In this document: positions 24,870 through 32,819 of the stretch, one piece after another | Position numbering within the stretch: the stretch's first letter is position 1 | Layout: each line of letters opens with the position of its first letter | Origin: JBBQKG01 sp038326655 | GTDB lineage: Bacteria > Actinomycetota > Thermoleophilia > Solirubrobacterales > JBBDJG01 | Direction: 5' to 3' | Assembly: GCA_038326655.1 (NCBI GenBank) | Contig: JBBQKG010000010.1 | Span: 29,175-93,174 of the forward strand | DNA: 64,000 nt | Translations under genes and position numbers: made by a program | Notes under the pieces: generated by a model | Database searches by the model: none | Told to the model about the DNA's origin: nothing | What the model saw: the letters and a program-made list of their open reading frames with translations, nothing else

Positions 24870-25638
24870 GCGCTCACGCCACCGTCGATCGCGAGCTCGC
24901 TCCCGGTGACGTAGCCGCTCTCATCGGCCGCCAGGAAGATCGCCGCCTCCGCGACCTCTTCGGGATCACCGATCCGCCGCATCGGGATCGCGGCGACGAG
25001 CCGGTCGATCAGCTCGGGAGTGCGCTCGCGCTGGCGAGTGTTCATGTCGGTGTCGATCTGGCCGGATGAAGCGAGTTCACGCGGACGCCCGAGGCCGCGA
25101 GCTCCTTCGCCACAGCCTTGGTCATACCGCGCACCGCCCACTTGCCCGCGGCGTAAGCGGTCAGGTACGGCGTGCCCATGAGACCGGCGACAGAGGAGAT
25201 GTTGATGATCGAGCCGCTGCCACGTGCGACCATCGGTCGTGCGACCGTGCGCATGCCAAGGAATACGCCGACCTGGTTGACCTCCTGCACGCGGCGGAAG
25301 TCCTCGAGCGTGGTCTCTTCGAGCGTCGCCGCGAGAAAGATGCCGGCGTTGTTCACGAGCACGTCGATGCGACCGTGGGTTTCGAGGGCCCAGGCCGCGA
25401 CAGTCTCCCATTCAGCCTCGCTCGTGACATCGTGGGCGTGGGCCCCGGCGCCCTTTCCGATGTCGGCTGCCACCTGTCGTGCACCCGCCTCGTCGGCATC
25501 CGTCAGAAGCAGGTTCGCACCCTCCTGGGCGAAGCGGCGGGCGATCGCCGCGCCGATCCCCCCGGCGGCGCCGGTCACGAGCACGACTTTTCCGTCCAGG
25601 CGCCCGGGACGGCCGACCTCAGCGTTCTCGTGCGACAT
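24866..25638 (-). pseudogene. short-chain dehydrogenase/reductase with a one-base frameshift
   Basis: The first 190 codons give a normal classical SDR: VTGAAGGIGAAIARRF, NNAGIFLAATLEE, IINISSVAGLMG and YAAGK. After VRVNSLHP the frame runs into RSTPT and a stop at 25042. The -1 frame continues with GQIDTDMNTRQRERTPELIDRL, PMRRIGDPEEVAEAAIFLA and SGYVTGSELAIDGGVSA, the normal SDR ending. One missing G in a CCGG tract near 25061-25065 explains it. Start ATG 25638. It is either a recent pseudogene or a consensus error. Confidence 0.85.
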
Positions 25639-25686
25639 CGGCGTGCAGTATCTCGTCCTCACGCTCGGCTGGCTAGGTCAGCCGCC

Positions 25687-26163
25687 CTAGTGGCCGTGGT
25701 ACTCGTGCACGACCGCGTGACCCTTTCCGCGGGCAATCATGTAGCGGTTCGCGAGAAAGGCGACCGGATAGGCGATCGCGAAGCCTCCGGCGATGCTCGC
25801 GTAGAAGAGGGCGTCACCAAGCCCTGCGTTGATCGCGTTCGGGATCAGGACCACGGTCAGGTTGTCGATCGCTTCCATGATCGTGATCGAAACCGTGTCT
25901 GCCGCCAATGCGGTCGACACGATCGCGCCGGCAGTCAGTCCCGCCCGGACAAGCGGCATCACCGTGAGACCGAAGCCGAAGAAGTAGGCGAGCACGATCG
26001 CCAGAACGGTTTGAGCGAAGTTCCCCCAGCCCAGCGCCGTCGCCACCGCCATACCGGCGAACTCACCAATCGCGCAACCCGTCAGACAGTGGGTGGTGGC
26101 GCTGACAGCGAGCCGGTTGAGGCTCGTCTTCCCGGTTGCTGCGTTCCCCGCGGCTTGCTCCAT
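25687..26163 (-). CDS. DUF4396 membrane protein
   Basis: The 158-aa protein has four hydrophobic segments and the DUF4396 hallmarks TTHCLTGCAIGEFAGM, ALGWGNFAQTVLAIVLAYFFG and later DTVSITIMEAIDN. It ends in a His-rich tail (HAVVHEYHGH). The cysteine/histidine pattern in the first helix suggests metal binding, and relatives often sit near copper or heavy-metal genes, but no such genes are present here. Function unknown. Confidence 0.82.
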   Translation of the reverse strand: MEQAAGNAATGKTSLNRLAVSATTHCLTGCAIGEFAGMAVATALGWGNFAQTVLAIVLAYFFGFGLTVMPLVRAGLTAGAIVSTALAADTVSITIMEAIDNLTVVLIPNAINAGLGDALFYASIAGGFAIAYPVAFLANRYMIARGKGHAVVHEYHGH

Positions 26164-26234
26164 CGCGATTCCGAGTCAGGTGGCTGTCGAGAGCGCGGCT
26201 TGCCAGAGCCGAACACCGCTCTGGAATATCAAGG

Positions 26235-26307
26235 CGGGGCAGGGAGGACTCGAACCCCCGACTTCTGGTTTTGGAGACCAGCGTTCTACCAACTGAACTA
26301 CTGCCCC
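26235..26307 (-). tRNA. tRNA-Trp (CCA anticodon)
   Basis: The minus strand folds as a complete tRNA of 73 nt: acceptor GGGGCAG/CTGCCCC, anticodon stem CTGGT/ACCAG with loop CTCCAAA (anticodon CCA), and a T-arm with GGTTCGAGTCC. Discriminator G; the CCA tail is not encoded. Confidence 0.96.
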
Positions 26308-26354
26308 GGGCTCGGCCCAGTCTAGTCCGTCATCCGACGCCCTTTGGGCCGCCC

Positions 26355-27860
26355 TCAGCGCGGTCGCACGGTCAGCAGCGCGGCGCTTGCGGCCGGTAGC
26401 CGGACCTTGTAGAGGCGGCCCCGCGGACGCACTCGGCTGCTTCGAACCGCCCCGTGCAGGCGCCCGTCGAACCCGCCCCGCTCGAAGCTCCGCCCCCCGA
26501 ACGTCACGCCTGACCGCGAGGCGACGGTATGCGCGAGCAGGCGCTCGACCCTTCCCGGCCCGAGCCGCCGTGGAAGCTTCAGCGCGGCGACCTGGGCGCG
26601 GCGCGAGTCCTTGTTGATCACCGCGACGCGCACGACGCCACCGGCGTCCCTCGTGGCCCAGACCTTCACCGGGTCGGAGCGGCGTTGACCCACGTCGAGG
26701 AGCCTCGCGCCGTTCTGCACGGCGCGGTCGAAGAACAGCATTCCGTACAGGAGCGGGCGCACGCGGGTCTGGCCGCCGCTGAAGTCGATCGGCGCATACG
26801 AGGCGCCCGACCAGGAGTGGACGTTGACCCCGGCGACGCCGGCCTGCGCCATGCCGAACAGTACGTCCGCCGCCCAGAGCGCCGAGGCAAACGCGTCCGA
26901 CACACCGGGAGCGCCGCCACACGTGGCCGAGTTGATCTCGGAGAGCCGGGTCGCGATGCCGAACGGCCGGACGTCCTTGACGAGCCGCGCCAGCCTCGCC
27001 ACCGGAAGCGTCCCGGGGGCTGCGAGCAACTGCCTCCGCCAGCGGGCGACGGGCGGCTTCGGATACCGGCAACGGTTGAGCGGATAGGCGTGCGCCTGGA
27101 AGTACCCGACGCCGCGGTTTGCGACGTGCTGGAGCACCGTCGCGGCCCGCACCTGCCAGGCATGCCTCGCAAAGCCGCCGACCGCGAGCGGCGGCCAGGC
27201 CGCTCCGCGGGCTGCGTTCAGCGGGGCGATGTAGCTGTCGAGATCGGCGAGGTACTGCGGCATCTCGTAGTCGGCCGGGCGGTGCTGGAGGCGCGTGACC
27301 GTCTTCCCCCCGACCTGGAAGGTGACGGTGCGGCCGTAGACGTCGGGCTCGTTTCCGAGCTCGTACGCGGCGATCGAGCCGGGAGGCAGCGCGGCGACCG
27401 CGGCGCCGAGGAAGCCGGTCGCATTGACAGGGTCCGCGATCGCGAGGTTGCCGCCGAGCACGAAATGCGCTCCAGACTGCGAGGCGACCGGCCCGAAGGT
27501 CGAGAAGAAGGCCGGCGAAGCGTCGACCAGGACTCCCGACGGCCGCGCGCGGCCGTCGGGGTTCCACCACGTCTCGTCGGCGGAGTTGCCGCCCAGGTGG
27601 ATCGTCGGCACGCCGACGCCCCCCTCCCCGAGCGTCCTCAGCAACTGGATGAACGGCAGGTTCGGCTGTCCGGCCGCGCCGAAGTAGTCGAGGGCGCTCC
27701 AGTACTCGATCGACAATCCCGCGAAGGAGCGCGGAACCGGCGCCGCGGCAGACCCGATCGTGCGCTTCACGACGGGTGGCTTCGCGGCAGCCGCCGACAC
27801 CCCGAGGGCGAGGAAGATGCTCGCGGCCAGCGCAGCTCCAGCCGACATCAGTCGCGCCAT
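26355..27860 (-). CDS. secreted GH79-like glycoside hydrolase (heparanase/beta-glucuronidase family)
   Basis: The 501-aa protein has a signal peptide (MARLMSAGAALAASIFLALGVSAAAA). A TIM barrel follows: TIHLGGNSADETWW, then AAYELGNEPDVYG with the acid/base glutamate (about 170) and IATRLSEINSATCGG with the candidate nucleophile (about 307). GVNVHSWSGASYAPI and a C-terminal beta domain (VWATRDAGGVVRVAVINKD) fit GH79. Likely it cleaves glucuronides or arabinogalactan-type sugars outside the cell. ATG 27860 (or GTG 27866) is 9 bp from the divergent BtuF-like start. A tRNA lies 47 bp past its stop. Confidence 0.8.
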   Translation of the reverse strand: MARLMSAGAALAASIFLALGVSAAAAKPPVVKRTIGSAAAPVPRSFAGLSIEYWSALDYFGAAGQPNLPFIQLLRTLGEGGVGVPTIHLGGNSADETWWNPDGRARPSGVLVDASPAFFSTFGPVASQSGAHFVLGGNLAIADPVNATGFLGAAVAALPPGSIAAYELGNEPDVYGRTVTFQVGGKTVTRLQHRPADYEMPQYLADLDSYIAPLNAARGAAWPPLAVGGFARHAWQVRAATVLQHVANRGVGYFQAHAYPLNRCRYPKPPVARWRRQLLAAPGTLPVARLARLVKDVRPFGIATRLSEINSATCGGAPGVSDAFASALWAADVLFGMAQAGVAGVNVHSWSGASYAPIDFSGGQTRVRPLLYGMLFFDRAVQNGARLLDVGQRRSDPVKVWATRDAGGVVRVAVINKDSRRAQVAALKLPRRLGPGRVERLLAHTVASRSGVTFGGRSFERGGFDGRLHGAVRSSRVRPRGRLYKVRLPAASAALLTVRPR

Positions 27861-27869
27861 ACTCACGTC

Positions 27870-28784
27870 ATGAGGATCGCATCACTGGTTCCGAGCGCGA
27901 CCGAGACGCTCTTCGCGCTCGGCTTCGGAGGGCAGGTGGTCGCGGTCACGCACGAGTGCGATTGGCCGCCCGAGGCGAGTTCCCTGCCTCATCTGACGCG
28001 CACGGTGATCCCGCCCGGCCTCGGGCCGGCGGAGATCGACCGGGTCGTGCGCGAGACGGTCGGCGCCGGCCGGCCGCTTTACGAGCTCGACGGCGAGCGC
28101 CTCCAGGAGCTGGCGCCCAGCCTGATCGTGACGCAGGCCGTCTGCGAAGTCTGTGCGGTCTCCTACGACGACGTCGTGGCGGTCGCCGCGACGCTGCCGG
28201 GCAAGCCGCGCGTGCTCTCGCTCGACCCGCTTCAGCTCGACGACGTCCTGAACGACCTCGTGCGCGTCGCCGAGGCGGCAGGCGACCGGGGCGCAGGCCG
28301 GCAGGCCCGTGCCGAGGCACACGCCCGCCTTGCGGCGGTCGCGTCCGCGGTGGCCGGCGCCGAGCGACCGCGAGTCGCTGCGATCGAATGGCTCGACCCG
28401 GTGTTCGTGGCAGGGCACTGGGTGCCGGAGATGATCTCGATCGCAGGTGGGGTCGACGCGCTCGGAACGGCGGGCGAGAAGTCGCGCACGGTCGAGTGGA
28501 GCGAGGTCGAAGGCGCGCGCGTGGACACGGTCGTGGCGATGCCCTGCGGGTACGACGTGGAGCGATCCGCCGAAGAGGCGGGGGCGTTTGCCGGCCGCCT
28601 CGCCGCGGTGGGAGCCGGCCGGATCGTCGCGGTCGACGCGTCCGCGTACTTCTCCCGTCCCGGGCCTCGCCTGGTCGACGGCGTAGAGCTGCTCGGCGCG
28701 ATCCTCCATCCCGATCGCGTGCGCGTACCGGCCGAGGGGATGCTGTCGGAGCTCACCGCCGTGAGTGCGGGCGGAGGGACTTGA
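27870..28784 (+). CDS. BtuF-like cobalamin/siderophore-binding family protein, no signal peptide
   Basis: The 304-aa protein has the periplasmic-binding (BtuF/FhuD-type) fold: IASLVPSATETLFALGFGGQVVAVTHECDWPPEA, then SLIVTQAVCEVCAVSY, VLSLDPLQLDDVL and VFVAGHWVPEMISIAGG. No export signal is present, as in many standalone cytosolic relatives that lack ABC partners. No permease or ATPase gene is nearby. The stop codon lies inside the antisense tRNA-Leu gene (19-nt overlap). Confidence 0.85.
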   Translation: MRIASLVPSATETLFALGFGGQVVAVTHECDWPPEASSLPHLTRTVIPPGLGPAEIDRVVRETVGAGRPLYELDGERLQELAPSLIVTQAVCEVCAVSYDDVVAVAATLPGKPRVLSLDPLQLDDVLNDLVRVAEAAGDRGAGRQARAEAHARLAAVASAVAGAERPRVAAIEWLDPVFVAGHWVPEMISIAGGVDALGTAGEKSRTVEWSEVEGARVDTVVAMPCGYDVERSAEEAGAFAGRLAAVGAGRIVAVDASAYFSRPGPRLVDGVELLGAILHPDRVRVPAEGMLSELTAVSAGGGT

Positions 28785-28848
28785 ACCCCCACAGGCAATG
28801 CCCACCAGCTCCTAAGGCTGGCGCGTCTACCAATTCCGCCACGCCCGC
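28766..28848 (-). tRNA. tRNA-Leu (UAG anticodon)
   Basis: An 83-nt class II tRNA: acceptor GCGGGCG/CGCCCGC, anticodon stem CCAGC/GCTGG with loop CTTAGGA (anticodon TAG), long variable arm, and T-loop GGTTCAAGTCC. CCA is not encoded. Its 3' end overlaps the BtuF-like gene on the other strand. Confidence 0.96.
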
Positions 28849-28896
28849 GTAACTGCCAAACCGTGCGCCGGCCGCGCACGGCGAGCAGGAAGATTC

Positions 28897-28902
28897 TAGA
28901 CT
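28897..28902 (+). promoter_or_regulatory. -10 element (TAGACT) for the membrane protein at 28913
   Basis: TAGACT lies 10 nt before the ATG at 28913, with no ribosome binding site between. Confidence 0.4.
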
Positions 28903-28912
28903 TCGCTTCAGC

Positions 28913-29416
28913 ATGGCCGCGAGGGACGCCCATCACCCCAATCGGGACAAGCCCGAGTCCAGGCAGACCCGCGCGGTCGTCTTCGTCTTGTTGCTCCTCT
29001 CCGCGGGACTGATCGCGGTGATCACGTTCGGCGGCTGGGACAAGCTCCAGGGGGCCAAGCCGGTCGACATCTTCTACATCGTGGTCTACCTGCTGTTCGC
29101 GTATTACGTGTACCGGTGGAACCGCGGCGTGCTGCCGGTCTCGATGGCGCTTGCTGTGATCCTGATCATCTTCGCGGCGGTCGCAGCACCCGCGTGGTTT
29201 GCGCGCGACAAGACTGGATTCAGCTCTCCCCCGCTCCCCGAGCCGCTGCTCGGCCTGCTGACACTCGTGCTGATCCCGATCTCGCTGCTCCTGATCTTCT
29301 TCTCGCTCCGGGGCTTCCAGCAGGGCTGGAACATCGAGGCCGGCAGCCGCGCCGACCTCGAGGCGCGCGGTCTGCTGGGCGAGCCCGGCCAGCCCGGCCC
29401 ACAGCCGGCACCCTGA
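28913..29416 (+). CDS. membrane protein of unknown function, 167 aa
   Basis: A charged cytoplasmic N terminus (about 20 residues) is followed by four hydrophobic segments: AVVFVLLLLSAGLIAVITF, IFYIVVYLLFAYYVY, VSMALAVILIIFAAVAAP and LGLLTLVLIPISLLLIFFSL. The C-terminal tail is Gly/Pro-rich. I do not recognise a family. The next gene starts 8 bp after the stop, so the two are co-transcribed. Confidence 0.75.
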   Translation: MAARDAHHPNRDKPESRQTRAVVFVLLLLSAGLIAVITFGGWDKLQGAKPVDIFYIVVYLLFAYYVYRWNRGVLPVSMALAVILIIFAAVAAPAWFARDKTGFSSPPLPEPLLGLLTLVLIPISLLLIFFSLRGFQQGWNIEAGSRADLEARGLLGEPGQPGPQPAP

Positions 29417-29424
29417 CGACGCGC

Positions 29425-30171
29425 GTGGGCGCGCCGGACCTCCTCGAGCAGGTGGTCGAGGCGCACGGCGGCGCCGCGTTCGACGCCGCGTCACACGTGG
29501 TCGTCAACGTCGGCTGCGGCGGGTGGGCATTTCCGATGAAGCGCCAGCGGAATGCGCTTGCCGACTTCACCGGCACCGTGTCGACGAGCGAGCAACACGT
29601 CGTGCTCGCGCCGTACGGCGGCCCAGGACGGCGCGGCGTGCTGGAGCGCGGCGCGGTCAGGATCGAGACCGACGCCGGCGAGGTGCTGGCCTCGCGGGAG
29701 GACCCGCGTCCCTGCTACCGCCGCCTTCGCCGGCAGTTCTGGTGGGACGACCTCGACCTCCTCTACTTCGCGTGCTATGCGCTCTGGGGCTACATGAATG
29801 CGCCCTTCATGTTTCGCCGGCCCGACTTCGAGGTCGAGGAAGCCGAGCCGTGGCATGAGCACGGCGAGACCTGGCGCGCGCTGCGGGTGCGGTTCCCCGA
29901 GGGCGTGCCGGCGCACTCGCGCGAGCAGAGCTACTACTTCGACGATCGCGGCCTCCTGCGGCGCAACGACTACACCGCCGAGGTCTTCGGCTCGTGGGCG
30001 AAGGCGGCCCACTACTGCTGGGAGCACAAGAGCTTCGACGGGGTCGTCGTGCCGACCCGCAGGGCGGCGATGCCGAGGCGGCGGAACGGCAAGCCCCTGA
30101 CCGCCGTGCGGCTCGTCACGATCGCGATCGAGGACGTCGCCGCGCGCCCTCGCGCGGCCGATCAGCGGTAG
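29425..30171 (+). CDS. conserved hypothetical protein, 248 aa
   Basis: No named family is recognised. The translation has a strand-rich pattern with many aromatic residues: VNVGCGGWAFPMKRQRNAL, then WWDDLDLLYFACYALWGYMN, SYYFDDRGLLRRNDYTAEVF and VVVPTRRAAMPRR. The outline (sugar-lipid-like beta barrel, aromatic pocket, FDDRGLLRR strand) resembles lipoprotein-carrier-like barrels, though no signal peptide is seen. The GTG at 29425 is the first start after the upstream stop. The 3' end overlaps the L,D-transpeptidase gene by 10 bp. Confidence 0.7.
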   Translation: MGAPDLLEQVVEAHGGAAFDAASHVVVNVGCGGWAFPMKRQRNALADFTGTVSTSEQHVVLAPYGGPGRRGVLERGAVRIETDAGEVLASREDPRPCYRRLRRQFWWDDLDLLYFACYALWGYMNAPFMFRRPDFEVEEAEPWHEHGETWRALRVRFPEGVPAHSREQSYYFDDRGLLRRNDYTAEVFGSWAKAAHYCWEHKSFDGVVVPTRRAAMPRRRNGKPLTAVRLVTIAIEDVAARPRAADQR

Positions 30172-31385
30172 ACGTAGATCGTGTCGCCGAGGCTGACCCA
30201 GCGGTAGACCGACACCGCGCTGGGAATCGGGATCCGGATGCAGCCGTGGCTCGCGGCGTAGGACGGCACCGACTCGTAGCCGTGGATCGCGTAGCCGCCG
30301 ATGAAGTAGTTCGAGTAGTACATGCCGTGTGAGTTGAAGCCCGCCGTCTTGGAGTAGAAGTGGAACTTCCCGAAGACCGTCGGGGTCGAGGGCTTGCCGG
30401 AGGACGCGTGGAGGATCTTCGCCGGCTTTCCCCCCCGTGCCAGCACCAGCACCTGCCGCGACCAGTCGAACTCGACGTGCTTGCCGGCGTTCGGGTAGCG
30501 AAGCTTGAAGCCGCCCCCGCCGCGCGCGAGCTTCTTGAAGACTGCCGCCGACGCGCTCATCGAGCGCGCGTATCGGTTCACCTTCCGAAAGGCGAGCACG
30601 GCGCGAGCGGTGGTCGAGTCGAAGCGCCCGCTCACGTGGATCAGGTAGCCGAGCTGCGCGAGGCGCGCCTGCAGCGCCCTTACGGTGGTGCCGCGCGCTC
30701 CCTGGCGCGCGCTGGGCCGCACGACGTAGAGGCGCGTGCTGCCGGTGCCGCCCGGGAGCGACGCACGGACCCGGTACACGCCCCTTCCGCTCGGCACGAG
30801 GCCGAGCACGAACCTGCCCTTGCCGCCGGCCTGCGTCACGGCGAGCGACTTCTGCCTGATGTTCCGCGTGCCCTTGAAGACGTCGATCTGGACCGTCTGA
30901 CCCGCGGCAAAATGGTCGAGCGTACCCGTGATCTTCACCCGCTGGCGCGGAATGCCGACCGCCTTGTGACGGGCGTGCAGATAGGTCGCGACCGAGAGCC
31001 TGATCCCGACCATGGGCGCAACCGTGATCGTGTTGCTCTTCGCGCCGAGGTAGATGGGCGCATCGGCGGCGGTGGGTGCATAGGTCGCCTGGAGCTGCGT
31101 CGGCGCGGGAATCGTCACTTCGTAGGAGACCTTGCCCTTGGCGCTGGTGGCACCCGTCGCCAGCGGGGCCGCGCCGCCCGCGAAGAGCGAGACCGCCTTG
31201 CCGGCAAGCGGCTTGCCGCCGGCTGTCAGGGTCGCAGTGACGGTCGCCTTGCCGCCGGCCGCGGCGCCGTCGTCGGGCCCGGCCAGCGTGAGCTTCGTGG
31301 CGGCCGGCGCGGCCTGCGCTGCCGGGGCCAAGAGAAGCGCCGCGACAAGCGCGGCGAGCAAGAGCAGGGGGCGAGCTGTCTTCAC
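30162..31385 (-). CDS. secreted L,D-transpeptidase with Ig-like and peptidoglycan-binding domains
   Basis: The 407-aa protein has a signal peptide (KTARPLLLLAALVAALLLAP). Domains in order: Ig-like beta domains (about 30-220), a peptidoglycan-binding type 1 repeat (VRALQARLAQLGYLIHVSGRFDSTT), and a C-terminal YkuD domain with IHGYESVPSYAASHGCIRIP. The last has the HG, the catalytic Cys (about 382) and the following Arg. It makes 3-3 cross-links or attaches proteins to peptidoglycan. The GTG at 31385 is 6 nt after a -10-like TATGAT, which favours it over the GTG at 31391. Confidence 0.95.
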   Translation of the reverse strand: MKTARPLLLLAALVAALLLAPAAQAAPAATKLTLAGPDDGAAAGGKATVTATLTAGGKPLAGKAVSLFAGGAAPLATGATSAKGKVSYEVTIPAPTQLQATYAPTAADAPIYLGAKSNTITVAPMVGIRLSVATYLHARHKAVGIPRQRVKITGTLDHFAAGQTVQIDVFKGTRNIRQKSLAVTQAGGKGRFVLGLVPSGRGVYRVRASLPGGTGSTRLYVVRPSARQGARGTTVRALQARLAQLGYLIHVSGRFDSTTARAVLAFRKVNRYARSMSASAAVFKKLARGGGGFKLRYPNAGKHVEFDWSRQVLVLARGGKPAKILHASSGKPSTPTVFGKFHFYSKTAGFNSHGMYYSNYFIGGYAIHGYESVPSYAASHGCIRIPIPSAVSVYRWVSLGDTIYVYR

Positions 31386-31391
31386 GGGCAC

Positions 31392-31397
31392 ATCATA
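31392..31397 (-). promoter_or_regulatory. -10 element (TATGAT) for the L,D-transpeptidase
   Basis: TATGAT on the minus strand lies 6 nt before the GTG at 31385; it abuts the alternative GTG at 31391, which argues against that start. Confidence 0.45.
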
Positions 31398-31494
31398 TTT
31401 CGGCGCTGGACGGACGGTTCCTGAATCCGGCCTGCCGCCGGTCGTCTTGTTGCGGCAGGTCGGCCTAGACTTGCGGCTGGACGTGTCATCACCA

Positions 31495-31578
31495 GCGGCG
31501 GTGCTGGAATTGGTAGACAGTGCGGCCTCAAAAGCCGCTGCCCGAAAGGGCGTGTGGGTTCGAGTCCCACCCGCCGCA
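31495..31578 (+). tRNA. tRNA-Leu (CAA anticodon)
   Basis: An 84-nt class II tRNA: acceptor GCGGCGG/CCGCCGC, anticodon stem GCGGC/GCCGC with loop CTCAAAA (anticodon CAA), a variable arm GCCCGAAAGGGC and T-loop GGTTCGAGTCC. CCA is not encoded. Confidence 0.96.
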
Positions 31579-31640
31579 CTGAGGACGTGGTCGGAGCGCG
31601 CCAGCGCGAGCCAAGCGATAATCGCTCGGCTGTGGACGTC

Positions 31641-32819
31641 ATGGACACGATCGAGCGCCTCGTCTCGTTCCGCCCGCGCGCGCCCGGCGCCGACGGAGAC
31701 GCGCCGACGGTCGCATACCTCGCCGCGGAGCTCCGCCGGATCGGCCGCGACGCGACGGTGGAGCGCATCCGGGTGAGGCCGTCGTACCACATCGCGCTCG
31801 CGCTACTCGCGGCGCTGGCGGTGGTCGGGGGCGTCGTGTCGGTGAGCTCGCCGCCGCTCGGCGTGGTGATCCTGCTGCTCACGTCGATCGCCCTCTACGC
31901 CGACCTGACCGGCCGCCTCTCCCCCGTCCGGTTCCTCACGTCGCCCCGCGACACGGCCAACGTGACCTCTCGGGGCCGCTCCCCGGACGCGCGCCACCGG
32001 ATCGTCCTGACCGCGCACCACGACGCCGCCCAGGGCGGCCTGCTGTTCGCGCGCCGGGCGCGGCGGCGGCGGCGCCCGTCACCGCTGACGCGGCTCGCGG
32101 GACGCATCGACCTCGTCTTCTGGCTCACGATCGCGGCGCTCGCGGCGGCGGTCGTGCGCCTTGTGAGCGGCTGGGACACGAACGTGATGTCGGCGATCCA
32201 GTTTGCCCCGGCGGTCGGCTTGGTCGTGCTCGCGGCGCTGCTGCTCGACACCGCCCTCGCGAAGGTCGTACCGGGGGCTTCCGACAATGCGTCGGGCGTC
32301 GCCGCGGTACTCGAGGTGGCGGACCGGCTCGAGCGGCGCCGGCCGGAGAACGTCGACGTCTGGGTCGTCTTCACCGGAGCCAAGGAGGGTTTCATGCTCG
32401 GCATGCGCGCATGGCTCGACGAGCACGATGAGGAGCTCCACAGGGACCGCACCTACTTCATCAACGTCGACACCGTCGGCAACGGGCGGGTTCATCACGT
32501 GACCGGCGAGGGCTTCGCGCTGCTCGTCCGCCACGATCGCCGGCTCGTCGCGACCGCCGAGCGAGTCGGCTCCGAACCGTACGTGTGGCGCCTCGGGACC
32601 GACGGCGTGGTGCCCGCGATGCGCGGCTACCCGTCGATCACGCTCTGCGCCCTGGAGCGCGGCCGCATCCCCAACTTCCACCGCCCCAGCGACACCGTCG
32701 AGAACGTCGACTCCGGTGCGGTCGAGGACGCAACCGACTTCGTCGAGGACCTGGTCCGCCAGATCGACGCGGCGTTCCCTCAGGAGTCGAGCGCCGCGCG
32801 GATGCCGTCGAGCGCCTGA
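31641..32819 (+). CDS. M28-family peptidase with internal membrane segments
   Basis: This 392-aa protein combines a zinc aminopeptidase of family M28 with membrane helices. The metal ligands are visible: LTAHHDAA (H and D), GASDNASGVA (bridging D), AKEGFMLG (E), INVDTVG (D) and NFHRPSDTVENVD (H). The peptidase domain is split by hydrophobic segments: HIALALLAALAVVGGVVSV and VILLLTSIALYADL before the first ligand, and LVFWLTIAALAAAVV and GLVVLAALLLDTAL between H/D and the bridging D. It probably acts at the membrane surface. GTG 31632 is an alternative start. The 3' end overlaps the convergent synthetase gene by 40 bp. Confidence 0.85.
   Translation: MDTIERLVSFRPRAPGADGDAPTVAYLAAELRRIGRDATVERIRVRPSYHIALALLAALAVVGGVVSVSSPPLGVVILLLTSIALYADLTGRLSPVRFLTSPRDTANVTSRGRSPDARHRIVLTAHHDAAQGGLLFARRARRRRRPSPLTRLAGRIDLVFWLTIAALAAAVVRLVSGWDTNVMSAIQFAPAVGLVVLAALLLDTALAKVVPGASDNASGVAAVLEVADRLERRRPENVDVWVVFTGAKEGFMLGMRAWLDEHDEELHRDRTYFINVDTVGNGRVHHVTGEGFALLVRHDRRLVATAERVGSEPYVWRLGTDGVVPAMRGYPSITLCALERGRIPNFHRPSDTVENVDSGAVEDATDFVEDLVRQIDAAFPQESSAARMPSSA

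Noticed and set aside
27861..27869. Search for a cobalamin riboswitch before the BtuF-like gene
   Set aside because: Only 9 bp separate the divergent start codons, so no riboswitch can fit.
26235..31578. tRNA genes considered as integration sites of a mobile island
   Set aside because: No integrase, direct repeats of tRNA ends or composition shift were seen between or beside the three tRNAs.
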